From Chitinophaga pinensis (GTDB taxonomy: Bacteria; Bacteroidota; Bacteroidia; SXHM01), in NCBI GenBank assembly GCA_945889235.1, contig CAMDBK010000004.1, forward strand, positions 1 through 34,047: DNA of 34,047 nucleotides, given 5' to 3'. Shown here in pieces: positions 14,918 to 23,893 of the stretch. Positions within the stretch are counted from its first letter, which is position 1. Each line of letters starts with the position of its first letter. Made by a program: the position numbers and the translations under genes. The notes under the pieces were generated by a model, which was not told where the DNA came from, ran no database searches, and saw only the letters and a program-made list of their open reading frames with translations.

Positions 14918-15802
14918 TTAAACTATTTTTGAAATAAGGATAACAAATATCCACTGCACCGGCATCATTCCATCCATGAAAACAGAATAGAAAAATTCTT
15001 TTCGCTGGTTATTTATTTTCAGAATCAAAGCAGCTGAAACCAAGGCAGACAGAGCCAATGCAATCAATTCTGATGTGGTGCAAAAGTTATATTGGAAACG
15101 GATAATAGAAACAATCATAAAAACCATAATAAGAAACAATGAAAAATATTTTGATTTCTCAATTCCAAAACGGGATGGAATAGTTGAAATATGCTTATCA
15201 GTATCATAATTCAAATCACGGATATCAAAAGGGATAGTAAGGGCAAAAATGAAAACAGCACGCGATAAAAAAAGTAAAAAATTATTCAGTTGAAAAAGTT
15301 CAGCAAGGCTGTTTTGTTGAACCAAAGGCAAACCAACGGTAAATGTTGCCCAAACCCATGCAACCAAAAATATTTTCACAAAAGGTAATTCACGCAGCCT
15401 GATAGTTTTTAGTCCCGGCAACTTTATGGGAACAGCATAACCCAATGCAAACAGACCGGGAACAAGCAAAAAAATTAAGGTGTCTTTTTTCAGTGCTGTG
15501 AGTTCACCTATTGAAACAATCAACGACAAAACAGAAAAAGCCCAGATAAACTTCTCGTGTTTCACAATCCAGTTATGTCGTTCAGAACGGAAAGCAGATG
15601 CTTTCAAACCCTTCATTCCTTCAATAAGATTCAGGTTATAAACCAATAGCGTTGAGAAAAAGACAAACACCAGCAGATGCAAATCACCGGTGGAAATTTC
15701 TTCACTCAGTTGAGATAAATGAGTGAGTGCAACCGCAGAAAAAGCAATTAAAAAATTTCCGAAAACAAAGTAGTGTATAGCTTTACTTAACCGTCCAGCC
15801 AC
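14918..15802 (-). CDS. UbiA-like polytopic membrane protein
   Basis: A 294-residue inner-membrane protein with about eight or nine hydrophobic helices. The segment PFDIRDLNYDTDKHISTIPS (191-210), followed by RFGIEKSK, matches the second Asp-rich motif of UbiA prenyltransferases (D193, D196, D200) with its TIP...G tail. The first Asp-rich motif, expected after helix 2, is not seen: that place reads VYNLNLIEGMKG (residues 54-65) with no aspartate. It may therefore be a divergent or non-catalytic UbiA relative, and its substrate is unknown. The start overlaps the end of the upstream envelope-protein gene by 20 bp, so the two are translationally linked. Confidence 0.75.
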   Translation of the reverse strand: MAGRLSKAIHYFVFGNFLIAFSAVALTHLSQLSEEISTGDLHLLVFVFFSTLLVYNLNLIEGMKGLKASAFRSERHNWIVKHEKFIWAFSVLSLIVSIGELTALKKDTLIFLLVPGLFALGYAVPIKLPGLKTIRLRELPFVKIFLVAWVWATFTVGLPLVQQNSLAELFQLNNFLLFLSRAVFIFALTIPFDIRDLNYDTDKHISTIPSRFGIEKSKYFSLFLIMVFMIVSIIRFQYNFCTTSELIALALSALVSAALILKINNQRKEFFYSVFMDGMMPVQWIFVILISKIV

Positions 15803-16574
15803 GAAATACAGTTTGATATGCTACTATTCCTACTGCAAGGCCCATCAATCCTCCTTCTGCGGCAGCAATAATTTTTCTCTTTCTTGCTGATTTTTTGTAG
15901 CCTTCAAGATAATTTTCATCGAAAATAAACTCGGGATGGCTGACTAATTTTTCATTTGGTTTTTGCCGGGTTGTACCTAACACAATTATATAAGTAGCAG
16001 GCGCAATAGGTCCGTAAAATGCACCCAGCCCACTGCCAATAAAACTGATCCCCGCTGAAGTTAACAGTACTGCAGTTTTTTTCGCTTTCATTCCATCCTG
16101 CCTGCCGTAAATGTACCTGCGCATTTCATCAACTGTTAAATCCAATTCGGGTTCAACAACGTCCATGACTAAAAAACCAAGCGTGTCGGGGCTGTAAATT
16201 ATTTCTTCTTTACCATCAGGATGAGTAATGCTGAAGACATTATCAACCGCTCTTCTCTCCAATTTAATATACTTTACTTTAGCCTCAGAACGAACTTTAT
16301 TAATCTTTACCTTATTAATTGCAGCTGCTTTCTGAACAGGTGTTCTTTTTACATCTGCTTCCACTTTTTCATTTTCCGTTTTGTAATTGTTTTCAATACG
16401 ATTTAGTTTCTCCTCATTAACTTTTGTTCGCGGTTTTATTCCGTAATATATCCAGTTATTATCCTGATAAAGTATATATCCTTCTTTTATTATACCGTTT
16501 GTAAAAAGCACCTTGTCCTGCGCTGAAACAATAACAGGGAATAAAAAAAGAAGGAGAAAAAATTGCTTCGTCAT
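15783..16574 (-). CDS. Unknown secreted/envelope protein with Gly-rich hydrophobic segments
   Basis: A 263-residue protein that I do not recognise as a named family. Residues 1-19 are a signal peptide (FFLLLFLFPVIVSAQ). Residues 20-45 look like a short beta module (KVLFTNGIIKEGYILYQDNN). Residues 48-100 are strongly charged and helical, rich in Lys, Glu and Asn. Two Gly/Ala-rich hydrophobic stretches follow: LLTSAGISFIGSGLGAFYG (about 170-188) and IIAAAEGGLMGLAVGIVAYQ (about 236-255), which could insert in a membrane. It overlaps the SIMPL-like gene upstream by 4 bp and the UbiA-like gene downstream by 20 bp, so the three products likely act in one envelope process. Confidence 0.7.
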   Translation of the reverse strand: MTKQFFLLLFLFPVIVSAQDKVLFTNGIIKEGYILYQDNNWIYYGIKPRTKVNEEKLNRIENNYKTENEKVEADVKRTPVQKAAAINKVKINKVRSEAKVKYIKLERRAVDNVFSITHPDGKEEIIYSPDTLGFLVMDVVEPELDLTVDEMRRYIYGRQDGMKAKKTAVLLTSAGISFIGSGLGAFYGPIAPATYIIVLGTTRQKPNEKLVSHPEFIFDENYLEGYKKSARKRKIIAAAEGGLMGLAVGIVAYQTVFRGWTVK

Positions 16575-17566
16575 TTTATCTCAACCGTTTTCACATCACC
16601 CGCAGGAGTAATGACTTTGTAATGATTTTGAACTTTTGTTTCCACCGGTTTTTTCAAACTGAAACGCATTTTTATTTTGCAGGTATATTGCACTACAGGC
16701 TCCAGAACAACAGGATTTATAACCACATCAAAGTTGTGATACGAAAGCTGGTTGTAAAACATTACCACCGGTTTGCGAATTTCGGTTACGCCTGATTTTT
16801 TACCCACTGCCTCAATGGAAGAACTGCTTGCAGGCTGGTATTTTGAATACCTGTCAATCGGAAAAGTAACAGACGTTTGTTCTGTCAACACACGATAAAC
16901 CGTATCCAGATTTACTTTAAGGTCTTTGTAATTACTCATTTTCCGTTGTGAATAAGCAATAACTGAATCACGTAATGTTTCATAAACTGAACTTGTATTC
17001 TCCACAAAATAATCTACTTTTATCAAATCATAAATCTCATGCTTTGCAGCGGCAGTAAGGATTTTATCCATTGTTTCGCCCTTAGTAAATTTCACGTGAA
17101 TATTTTTCTGCAACTCAAAACCTTTGGGAACTTCATTATAGGTTTTGCTGAAAAACTTTTTGGTTACTTCCAGTTCATAAATCGGAACCTGCGAAACCAT
17201 GTCCAGAAAAATATCGGAAGGTTTAACTCCTGCAGCAGCCACTTCATTCACAAAATTCTGGTAGCGTGTGTTCAGCAAATCATTGGCTACAGAAGCATTT
17301 TCTCCCACCTGCGTCATGTTAAAAATAGCGAGATAGGCATCAGCCTTGCGGTTAAATAGTCCGTTTACTTCAAAGGTCATGCTGTTTTCATCAATCTGAA
17401 TTTCACGCGATATGTTAAAGCTGTTTTGCCAGGTTAACTCTTCGCTATTCTGGTAATTGTAGCGGTTATCAATGCCATACATGGAGTTGCCGACTGCCTG
17501 TGAAAAGCAATTAGAAACAAGCAAGAGACAAGAGACAAGAGACAAGAGATTTAGAAAACTTTTCAT
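16571..17566 (-). CDS. SIMPL-like (DUF541) periplasmic protein
   Basis: A 331-residue exported protein. Residues 1-22 are a signal peptide ending NCFS/Q. Residues about 55-270 resemble the SIMPL/DUF541 fold: a strand MTFEVNGLFNRKADAYLAIF, then a helix VANDLLNTRYQNFVNEVAA, a loop AGVKPSDIFLDMVSQVPIYE and a later VYETLRDSVIAYSQRKM helix. SIMPL proteins are oligomeric envelope proteins of poorly defined role. The call is by motif pattern only, so confidence is moderate. A CAAGAGA microsatellite lies in the signal-peptide codons. It is the first gene of a three-gene overlapping operon. No clear promoter is seen in the 108-bp gap shared with the divergent DUF5686 gene. Confidence 0.65.
   Translation of the reverse strand: MKSFLNLLSLVSCLLLVSNCFSQAVGNSMYGIDNRYNYQNSEELTWQNSFNISREIQIDENSMTFEVNGLFNRKADAYLAIFNMTQVGENASVANDLLNTRYQNFVNEVAAAGVKPSDIFLDMVSQVPIYELEVTKKFFSKTYNEVPKGFELQKNIHVKFTKGETMDKILTAAAKHEIYDLIKVDYFVENTSSVYETLRDSVIAYSQRKMSNYKDLKVNLDTVYRVLTEQTSVTFPIDRYSKYQPASSSSIEAVGKKSGVTEIRKPVVMFYNQLSYHNFDVVINPVVLEPVVQYTCKIKMRFSLKKPVETKVQNHYKVITPAGDVKTVEIK
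17522..17549. repeat. Heptanucleotide microsatellite (CAAGAGA x4) in a signal peptide
   Basis: Four perfect head-to-tail copies of CAAGAGA (plus strand) cover codons 6-15 of the SIMPL-like gene on the other strand, encoding part of the hydrophobic core (LSLVSCL). Since 7 is not a multiple of 3, gain or loss of one copy would shift the reading frame just after the start codon. Confidence 0.9.
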
Positions 17567-17674
17567 GTAGTTTGATTTTTCAGGGTTTAAAGGTGGAGAA
17601 ATTTTTCTAATGACGTTTACTCCCTGTCAGATTTTATCCTCACATAAAAAATCTATTTTCGCCTGAATTTATAA

Positions 17675-20200
17675 ATGAGCCAAAGAAGACCGTTTCATTT
17701 GTTTTTTATTTTACTGCTTTTATCGGCAGCATTTCCTGCTTTTGCCCAAACTATTTCGCTAAGTGGAAGAGTAACAGATGCAAAAACAGGTGAAGCTATT
17801 CCTTTTGCCAATGTTACCATTGTTGGAAAGTTTGTTGGCGCACCTACCGACACGGCAGGTTATTATTCATTTCAGGCACCTAAAAAAACGGATAGCCTGC
17901 AGGTTTCTTCCATTGGTTATACAACCATCAAAAAAACAATACAGGAAGGCATTTCGCAAACTATTGATTTTGAATTGACATTCAATGAAGTTGCTTTAGG
18001 TGAAGTAGTAATCAACCCCGGTGAAAACCCTGCTGATGTGCTTTTCAGGCAAATGATTTCTGTAAAAGAAAAGCACAACATCAAAAATTACAACAGTCTT
18101 ATATACGAGGCGTACACCAAATACGAAGTGGATTTGGATAATGTAAACGCGAAAAGTCTTGACAAGAATTTATTGCTTTCACAATTCCCTATGCTGAAAG
18201 GTTATATAGATACCGTAACCGAAAAGGGCACAAGTATTCTTCCCATGTTTTTGATTGAAAATATTTCGGACAACTACTCAACAACCAATCCCGACAGGCA
18301 AATTGAGAAAATGAAAGGAGTGAAAATGTCGGGAATTGATAAGCAGGATTTTGTAACGGAGTTACTAAGTAACGTGAATCAGAATGTGAACATTTATGAA
18401 AACATGATTACCGTTTTGGGAAAGAGTTTTGTTAGTCCCGTTGCGGATTACGGGCTTAGTGTTTACAAATATTACCTTAATTTTTACGATACACTTTATG
18501 TGAATGGAGAGCCACATCTTCAAATGGAATTCAAACCCAAACGCAGAGGCGAGAATACCTTTAAAGGAAAAATGCTGGTAAATATCAAGTCTTATGCTGT
18601 GCGCAGCATCGAGGCTTCCTTATCTGACAATGTAAATATTGGTTTTGTGCACGACATCTCTTTTCAGCACGATTACAATTTTGTGGAATACAACGATACA
18701 GCCGGAAACTTTCAACAGGCTTGGGTTCCCAAACGCGAGAAACTCAAAATTAAATTCACCAGCAGTTTTGTGAAAGATGCAAAAATGATTGGAAAAAAAA
18801 CCAAGAGTTTTAAAGATTTTGTAGTCAATTCATCGCTCAGCGACACTGTTTTTTCTGCTTATAAAAGCACTGAAATAAATGAAGAAGCTTATTTGAAGGA
18901 TGATAGATTCTGGGAAGAGATGCGCCACGATACACTCCAAAAAACGGAAGCCGGAATTTACGAGATGGTTGACAGTCTCAAACGCACCAAGCGCTTCAGG
19001 TTGTTGAGATATGTTGCCATGTCACTCACCACGGGCTATATGCGAATTGGAAATAAAGTGGGTATTGGTCATGTGGCCGGATTGGTAAGTGGTAATCAGG
19101 TGGAGAAAGTTCGTTTCAAACTTGGATTTCAGACCACTAATAAATTCAGCGAGCGGGTGCAGCTGGAAGGACATCTTGCTTACGGATTAAAAGACGACCG
19201 TTTTAAATACGGAATGAAAGTGCAATTCATTATTGCTAAAAAGCCCTGGAACAAAATTAGTGTCAGCGGCAAAAGTGATATTGACTTTGCCAGCCGTTAT
19301 GCCGAAGACCTTATGGATCGTGATAATGTTACCACTTTTCTTCCTCGTGGTGTTGGACAGCGTTTGTATAATGTGGCCGAGGGAAAAATTGTTTATGACC
19401 GTGAGTTGCACAAAGATCTGATGACTTATTTTGGCATCAACTACAAAAATTTAAAACCGTTTTTTGACTTTGGGTATGTTCAAAATGATGTAATAAAAAA
19501 GCACATCACAGTTGCTGAGCTTTCTATTGGTATACGCTATCAGCGGGGTTCAAAAAATCTTCCCGGAACATTTAACCGTGATGCCGAAGCCAATAAATTC
19601 TTTGCACAATTCCGTAAGAAAAACGAATTCCCTGTAATGTTTGTGCGCTATACCTACGGGGCAAAAAATATTTTAAAAAGCAATTTTGAATACCACGATA
19701 TTTCTGCCGGATTGCAGGGTTCTTTTCAGGTATCATCTAAAATGTCGTTTTATTACAATTTGTGGGCAGGGAAAATTTTCGGCAAACTTCCCTTCTTATT
19801 GTTGAAAAACCCTGAAGGAAATTTCTCCTACTCACACAGCACATACTTCTTCAACAATATGAACTTGCTTGAGTTTTCAGCCGACCAGTACCTGAGCCTG
19901 AATTTTCAATATTTCTTTGGCGGATTGTTGCTTGATAAAATCCCGTTGATTAAAAAACTCAAATGGCGTGAATTAGTTACCTCCAATATTTTTTATGGCA
20001 ATATGAGTGTGGCCAACCGAAATTACAACAAACTCAATACTATTGATTATGCTTATCCTATTCCTTATGTAGAGGCAGGGTTTGGAATTGAAAACATTTT
20101 TAAGTTCCTAAGATTTGACGGAATTTGGAGATTAACCCATACCGACAAATCTGACATTATTGAATTTAGCCCTTACCTGAGTTTTCATATCAAGATTTAA
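17675..20200 (+). CDS. DUF5686 / carboxypeptidase-regulatory-like outer-membrane protein
   Basis: An 841-residue envelope protein. Residues 1-24 are a signal peptide (FILLLLSAAFPAFAQ). Residues about 28-112 form a carboxypeptidase-regulatory-like beta-sandwich (SLSGRVTDAKTGEAIPFANV, SLQVSSIGYTTIKKTI). From about 120 (NPADVLFRQMISVKEKHN, YEAYTKYEVDLDN) to the end it follows the DUF5686 pattern. The last 350 residues alternate aromatic and hydrophobic residues like beta-barrel strands and end in ..FSPYLSFHIKI. Such proteins are common in Bacteroidota outer membranes, but their role is not established. A weak -7 candidate, TATTTTCG, ends about 20 nt upstream. It is divergent from the SIMPL-like operon. 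Confidence 0.88.
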   Translation: MSQRRPFHLFFILLLLSAAFPAFAQTISLSGRVTDAKTGEAIPFANVTIVGKFVGAPTDTAGYYSFQAPKKTDSLQVSSIGYTTIKKTIQEGISQTIDFELTFNEVALGEVVINPGENPADVLFRQMISVKEKHNIKNYNSLIYEAYTKYEVDLDNVNAKSLDKNLLLSQFPMLKGYIDTVTEKGTSILPMFLIENISDNYSTTNPDRQIEKMKGVKMSGIDKQDFVTELLSNVNQNVNIYENMITVLGKSFVSPVADYGLSVYKYYLNFYDTLYVNGEPHLQMEFKPKRRGENTFKGKMLVNIKSYAVRSIEASLSDNVNIGFVHDISFQHDYNFVEYNDTAGNFQQAWVPKREKLKIKFTSSFVKDAKMIGKKTKSFKDFVVNSSLSDTVFSAYKSTEINEEAYLKDDRFWEEMRHDTLQKTEAGIYEMVDSLKRTKRFRLLRYVAMSLTTGYMRIGNKVGIGHVAGLVSGNQVEKVRFKLGFQTTNKFSERVQLEGHLAYGLKDDRFKYGMKVQFIIAKKPWNKISVSGKSDIDFASRYAEDLMDRDNVTTFLPRGVGQRLYNVAEGKIVYDRELHKDLMTYFGINYKNLKPFFDFGYVQNDVIKKHITVAELSIGIRYQRGSKNLPGTFNRDAEANKFFAQFRKKNEFPVMFVRYTYGAKNILKSNFEYHDISAGLQGSFQVSSKMSFYYNLWAGKIFGKLPFLLLKNPEGNFSYSHSTYFFNNMNLLEFSADQYLSLNFQYFFGGLLLDKIPLIKKLKWRELVTSNIFYGNMSVANRNYNKLNTIDYAYPIPYVEAGFGIENIFKFLRFDGIWRLTHTDKSDIIEFSPYLSFHIKI

Positions 20201-20321
20201 TAAAACAAATAATCGTTTCATCAATATTCTCAAACGCTTATTTAGTTTTTATGTTTGTCTATTGCTTAATCATTAAGATTTTTATTCAAAGGAACATCTT
20301 TGCGAAACTCGGGAAAGTGCA

Positions 20322-20352
20322 TTTGGTATGGCTTTTTCTTTTGCTACTTTTG
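20322..20352 (+). promoter_or_regulatory. Strong Bacteroidota-type promoter for pdhA
   Basis: TTTG (20322-20325) and TACTTTTG (20345-20352) match the -33 and TAnnTTTG -7 boxes exactly, with 19-nt spacing, the best promoter in the window. The predicted start is about 20358, giving a leader of roughly 15 nt before the pdhA ATG at 20374. The rest of the 173-bp gap (20201-20321) shows nothing recognisable. Confidence 0.8.
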
Positions 20353-20373
20353 CGCAGGACTAAATAACAGACA

Positions 20374-21369
20374 ATGGCAAAGACAAAATTCAGCAAAGAA
20401 ACCTATCTGTACTGGTATGAATCCATGCTGCTTTACCGCAAGTTTGAAGAAAAGGCGGGACAACTTTACATTCAGCAAAAAATAAAGGGCTTTTGTCATT
20501 TATATATCGGACAGGAAGCATTGGTGGCAGGCGCAACAAGTGCCACACAACAGGCAGACAATGTGATTACTGCCTATCGTGATCACGTTCATCCGATTGC
20601 AAAAGGCGTTTCACCCAACGCTGTGATGGCAGAGCTTTTCGGAAAAATTACAGGCTGTTCAAAAGGCAAAGGCGGAAGCATGCATATGTTTTCCAAACAA
20701 TATCGCTTTTTTGGCGGACATGGAATTGTAGGCGGACAAATTCCGCTTGGTGCCGGAATTGCTTTTGCAGAAAAATACAACGGAACAAAAAATTTAACAC
20801 TCTGCTACATGGGTGATGGTGCCGTTCACCAAGGTGCTTTTCACGAAACATTGAACATGGCTATGCTGTGGAAGTTGCCGGTGATTTTTATTATCGAAAA
20901 TAACCAATATGCGATGGGAACTTCGGTGCAACGTTCCAGTAGCGTTACTGATTTATACAAATTGGGATTGGCATACGGAATTCCATCTTTTGAAGTGGAC
21001 GGTATGGTTTGTGAAGATGTGCATGATGCAGTTGAAGCAGCTGCAGCAACTGCACGTAAAGGCGAAGGTCCTACCCTGCTTGAAATGAAAACCTATCGTT
21101 ACAAAGGACACAGCATGAGCGATCCTGCAAAGTACCGCACCAAGGAAGAAGTGGAAGCATACAAAGCACAGGACCCAATTCAACGCGTGCTGGCAACTAT
21201 TACTAAAAATAAATTTGCAACTGATTCAGAGTTAGAAGAAATTAATGCGCGTGTAAATGCGCAGGTGGAGGAGTCGGTGAAGTTTGCAGAAGAATCACCT
21301 TTCCCTGATGCATCGGAATTATTTAAAGATATATACGAACAAGAGGATTATCCTTTTATTAAAGACTAA
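20374..21369 (+). CDS. pdhA: Pyruvate dehydrogenase E1 component, alpha subunit
   Basis: A 331-residue thiamin-diphosphate-binding subunit of the PDH E1 heterotetramer (partner pdhB at 5855-6832). The TPP motif runs from G147-D148-G149 (MGDGAVHQGAFHETLNMA) to N176-N177 (IIENNQYAMGT). Also typical are YIGQEALVAG (44-53), ITAYRDHVHPIAKG (65-78), KGKGGSMHMFSK (97-108) and the regulatory-loop YRYKGHSMSDPAKYR. No E2 (pdhC) gene follows; the next gene is glyS after 21 bp. It is driven by the strong promoter at 20322-20352. Confidence 0.97.
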   Translation: MAKTKFSKETYLYWYESMLLYRKFEEKAGQLYIQQKIKGFCHLYIGQEALVAGATSATQQADNVITAYRDHVHPIAKGVSPNAVMAELFGKITGCSKGKGGSMHMFSKQYRFFGGHGIVGGQIPLGAGIAFAEKYNGTKNLTLCYMGDGAVHQGAFHETLNMAMLWKLPVIFIIENNQYAMGTSVQRSSSVTDLYKLGLAYGIPSFEVDGMVCEDVHDAVEAAAATARKGEGPTLLEMKTYRYKGHSMSDPAKYRTKEEVEAYKAQDPIQRVLATITKNKFATDSELEEINARVNAQVEESVKFAEESPFPDASELFKDIYEQEDYPFIKD

Positions 21370-21390
21370 ATTATCAGAGTAAACGCAGGT

Positions 21391-22920
21391 ATGAACAACG
21401 AAGATTTATTTAAAAATATTATCGGCCATGCTAAGGAGTATGGCTTTATTTTTCAGTCAAGTGAAATTTATGACGGACTTAGTGCTGTCTATGATTACGG
21501 ACAAACAGGAGTTGAACTGAAACGCAATATTCGTGAGTATTGGTGGAAGTCTATGGTGCAGATGAATGAAAATATTGTGGGCATTGATGCCGCTATTTTC
21601 ATGCACCCCACAACCTGGAAAGCTTCAGGACACGTTGATGCTTTCAATGATCCGTTGATTGATAACAAAGACAGTAAAAAACGATACCGTGCCGATGTGC
21701 TCATTGAAGATTTTGTAGCGAAGTTGGAAGACAAAATAAATAAGGAAGTTGAGAAAGCTGCGAAACGTTTTGAAAATTTTAATGCTGAAATGTTCATCAG
21801 CACCAATCCGCGGGTGGTGGAATACAAAACAAAAATTGATACCATCAAAAAACGCTTTGTTACCGCATTGGAAACCGACAATCTTGCGGATGTAAAACAG
21901 TTAATTATTGATTTAGAAATTGCCTGCCCGATTTCAGGAACCCGCAACTGGACTGATGTTCGTCAGTTTAACCTGATGTTCTCAACTGAAATGGGTTCAA
22001 CAGCAGAAGGAGCAAGCACTATTTATCTGCGACCTGAAACTGCACAGGGAATTTTTGTAAATTTCTTGAACGTACAAAAGACAGGAAGGATGAAAGTTCC
22101 TTTCGGAATTGCACAAATAGGAAAAGCATTTCGTAACGAGATCGTGGCACGTCAATTTATTTTCCGTATGCGAGAATTTGAGCAAATGGAAATGCAATTC
22201 TTTGTTCGTCCGGGAACGCAGAAAGAATGGTTTGCACATTGGAAAGAGCGCAGGATGAACTGGCACAAATCACTCGGCTTCCCAGATACTATGTATCGTT
22301 TTCACGAGCACGCAAAGCTGGCTCACTATGCAGATGCTGCATTTGATATTGAGTTTGATTTTCCATTCGGTTTCAAAGAGCTGGAAGGAATTCACTCCCG
22401 CACCGATTTTGATTTGAAGTCACATGAAAAATTCAGCGGAAAAAAACTTCAGTATTTTGATCCTGAGTTGAACGAAAACTATGTTCCGTATGTGGTAGAA
22501 ACTTCTATAGGACTTGACCGCACGTTCCTAGCTGTGCTTTCTGCTTCTTACAACGAAGAAAAACTGGAAGATGGTTCAGACAGGAGTGTTTTAAATATTC
22601 CTGACTTTCTTGCTCCTGTTAAAGTTGCTGTGTTTCCCTTGTTGAATAAAGATGGCTTGCCTGAGAAGTCGCGTGAGATATTTGACCGACTTAAATTAGA
22701 TCACGTTGTCAGGTATGAAGAGAAAGACACCATCGGTAAGCGCTACCGCAGGCAGGATGCGATTGGAACTCCTTTCTGTGTTACAGTTGATCACCAGACT
22801 TTGGAAGATAATATGGTTACGTTGCGTTACCGCGACAGTATGAAACAGGAACGTGTAGCAGTTGATAACCTTGCAAAGATTGTGGAGGAGAAAGTAAGTT
22901 TGCGGAAGGTGTTGGTTTAA
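21391..22920 (+). CDS. glyS: Glycine--tRNA ligase (single-chain, alpha2 type)
   Basis: A 509-residue class II aminoacyl-tRNA synthetase that charges tRNA-Gly. It is the single-chain, homodimeric type used by Bacteroidota, archaea and eukaryotes, not the tetrameric glyQ/glyS type. Signatures are the N-terminal GFIFQSSEIYDGLSAVYDYG, FMHPTTWKASGHVDAFNDPL, LRPETAQGIFVNF, GIAQIGKAFRNEI with the class II motif-2 region ARQFIFRMREFEQMEMQFF, and motif 3 in VVETSIGLDRTFLAVL. The anticodon-binding domain follows from about residue 410 (VKVAVFPLLNKDGL). It is 21 bp after pdhA and probably cotranscribed with it. Confidence 0.97.
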   Translation: MNNEDLFKNIIGHAKEYGFIFQSSEIYDGLSAVYDYGQTGVELKRNIREYWWKSMVQMNENIVGIDAAIFMHPTTWKASGHVDAFNDPLIDNKDSKKRYRADVLIEDFVAKLEDKINKEVEKAAKRFENFNAEMFISTNPRVVEYKTKIDTIKKRFVTALETDNLADVKQLIIDLEIACPISGTRNWTDVRQFNLMFSTEMGSTAEGASTIYLRPETAQGIFVNFLNVQKTGRMKVPFGIAQIGKAFRNEIVARQFIFRMREFEQMEMQFFVRPGTQKEWFAHWKERRMNWHKSLGFPDTMYRFHEHAKLAHYADAAFDIEFDFPFGFKELEGIHSRTDFDLKSHEKFSGKKLQYFDPELNENYVPYVVETSIGLDRTFLAVLSASYNEEKLEDGSDRSVLNIPDFLAPVKVAVFPLLNKDGLPEKSREIFDRLKLDHVVRYEEKDTIGKRYRRQDAIGTPFCVTVDHQTLEDNMVTLRYRDSMKQERVAVDNLAKIVEEKVSLRKVLV

Positions 22921-22934
22921 TACTTTGAAAATAA

Positions 22935-23887
22935 ATGAGAACACTTCTAATCTTATTCTCAGTTATTTTTTGCTTTAGTGCTAACGCACAAGACCCAACA
23001 TTTACACAATACTTTAGTAATCCAATTTATTTGAATCCTGCATTTGCCGGTTATGAAGGATGTTCCAGAATATCCACAGCATATCGGAATCAATGGCCAA
23101 AACTTTCAGGTAATTATCAAACAGGAAGTTTTTCGTATGACCAATATCTAAAGCAAGTTGCCGGTGGTGTTGCAATCAGGTACTTAGCCGATTTCGCAGG
23201 TGATGGAACTATACAAACGCATACTCTGTCTTTATCCTACTCTCCTTCATTCAGATTATTTAATAAAAAACTACTAATCAGTCCTGCTGTTGAAGCAGGG
23301 TGGTTAGGGAAAACTATTGATTGGAGCAAACTCACTTTTGGCGACCAGATAGATCCGAGGTATGGATATATTTATCCTAATGCAAATCCTTCAGAAATAA
23401 AAAACGGGTTGATGTTTTTGATTTTACTGCGGGATTACTTATTTCTCATGGCAACTTTGTTTATGGTGCAGCCTTTCATCATTTGACACAACCCAATGAA
23501 GGATTTGCGGGCACATCTAAACTTCCTTTAAAGATTACTGCTCATATTTCTTATGTTGCACAGTTGAATGATAACTTTAAAATATCTCCCTCTTTTCTTT
23601 ATCAGCAGCAACAGGATTTCCAACAATTAGTTCCAACACTTTCGTTTTATGTTTATGGGATTAAAGCAGGTGTTGGTTCTCGATTTAATTTTTTTAATGC
23701 TGATGCTGTTATCTTTCTACTTGGCTATAAAGGGAAATGGTTTTCGGCAGGATATAGTTATGACATAACCGTTTCAAATCTTGGAAATAGTAGAACAGGT
23801 GGAAGCCATGAACTCAACTTCATTGCACGGTTTAATTGCAAGAATAAGTCAGAGAAAAGAAAGGGAGTTGAGCAGGTGAATTTTTAG
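22935..23887 (+). pseudogene. PorP/SprF-family T9SS membrane protein gene, frameshifted
   Basis: Two overlapping frames together make one PorP/SprF-like outer-membrane protein of about 317 residues. The first frame (22935-23486) gives a signal peptide (LLILFSVIFCFSANAQ), then the family hallmark DPTFTQYFSNPIYLNPAFAG, AYRNQWPKLSGNY and SYDQYLKQVAGGVAI. After IDPRYGYIY it goes out of phase near 23399-23408 and ends in unrelated residues. The -1 frame continues VDVFDFTAGLLISHGNFVYG, AAFHHLTQPNEGFAG, SKLPLKITAHISYVAQ, and stops at 23887. PorP/SprF proteins assist secretion or anchoring of T9SS surface proteins. It may be a dead gene, a phase-variable gene, a gene read by -1 slippage, or a one-base sequencing error. 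It lies 14 bp after glyS. Confidence 0.88.
23399..23405 (+). other. A_AAA_AAC slippery heptamer at the porP frame break
   Basis: The first porP frame reads ATA AAA AAC GGG here, so the heptamer A AAA AAC is in the zero-frame register of classic -1 frameshift sites. A one-base backward slip, or one extra A in the A6 run, leads straight into the downstream frame (CGG GTT GAT ...). Whether slippage happens is unknown, and I did not identify a stimulatory stem-loop just downstream. Confidence 0.55.
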
Positions 23888-23893
23888 ATGTGG

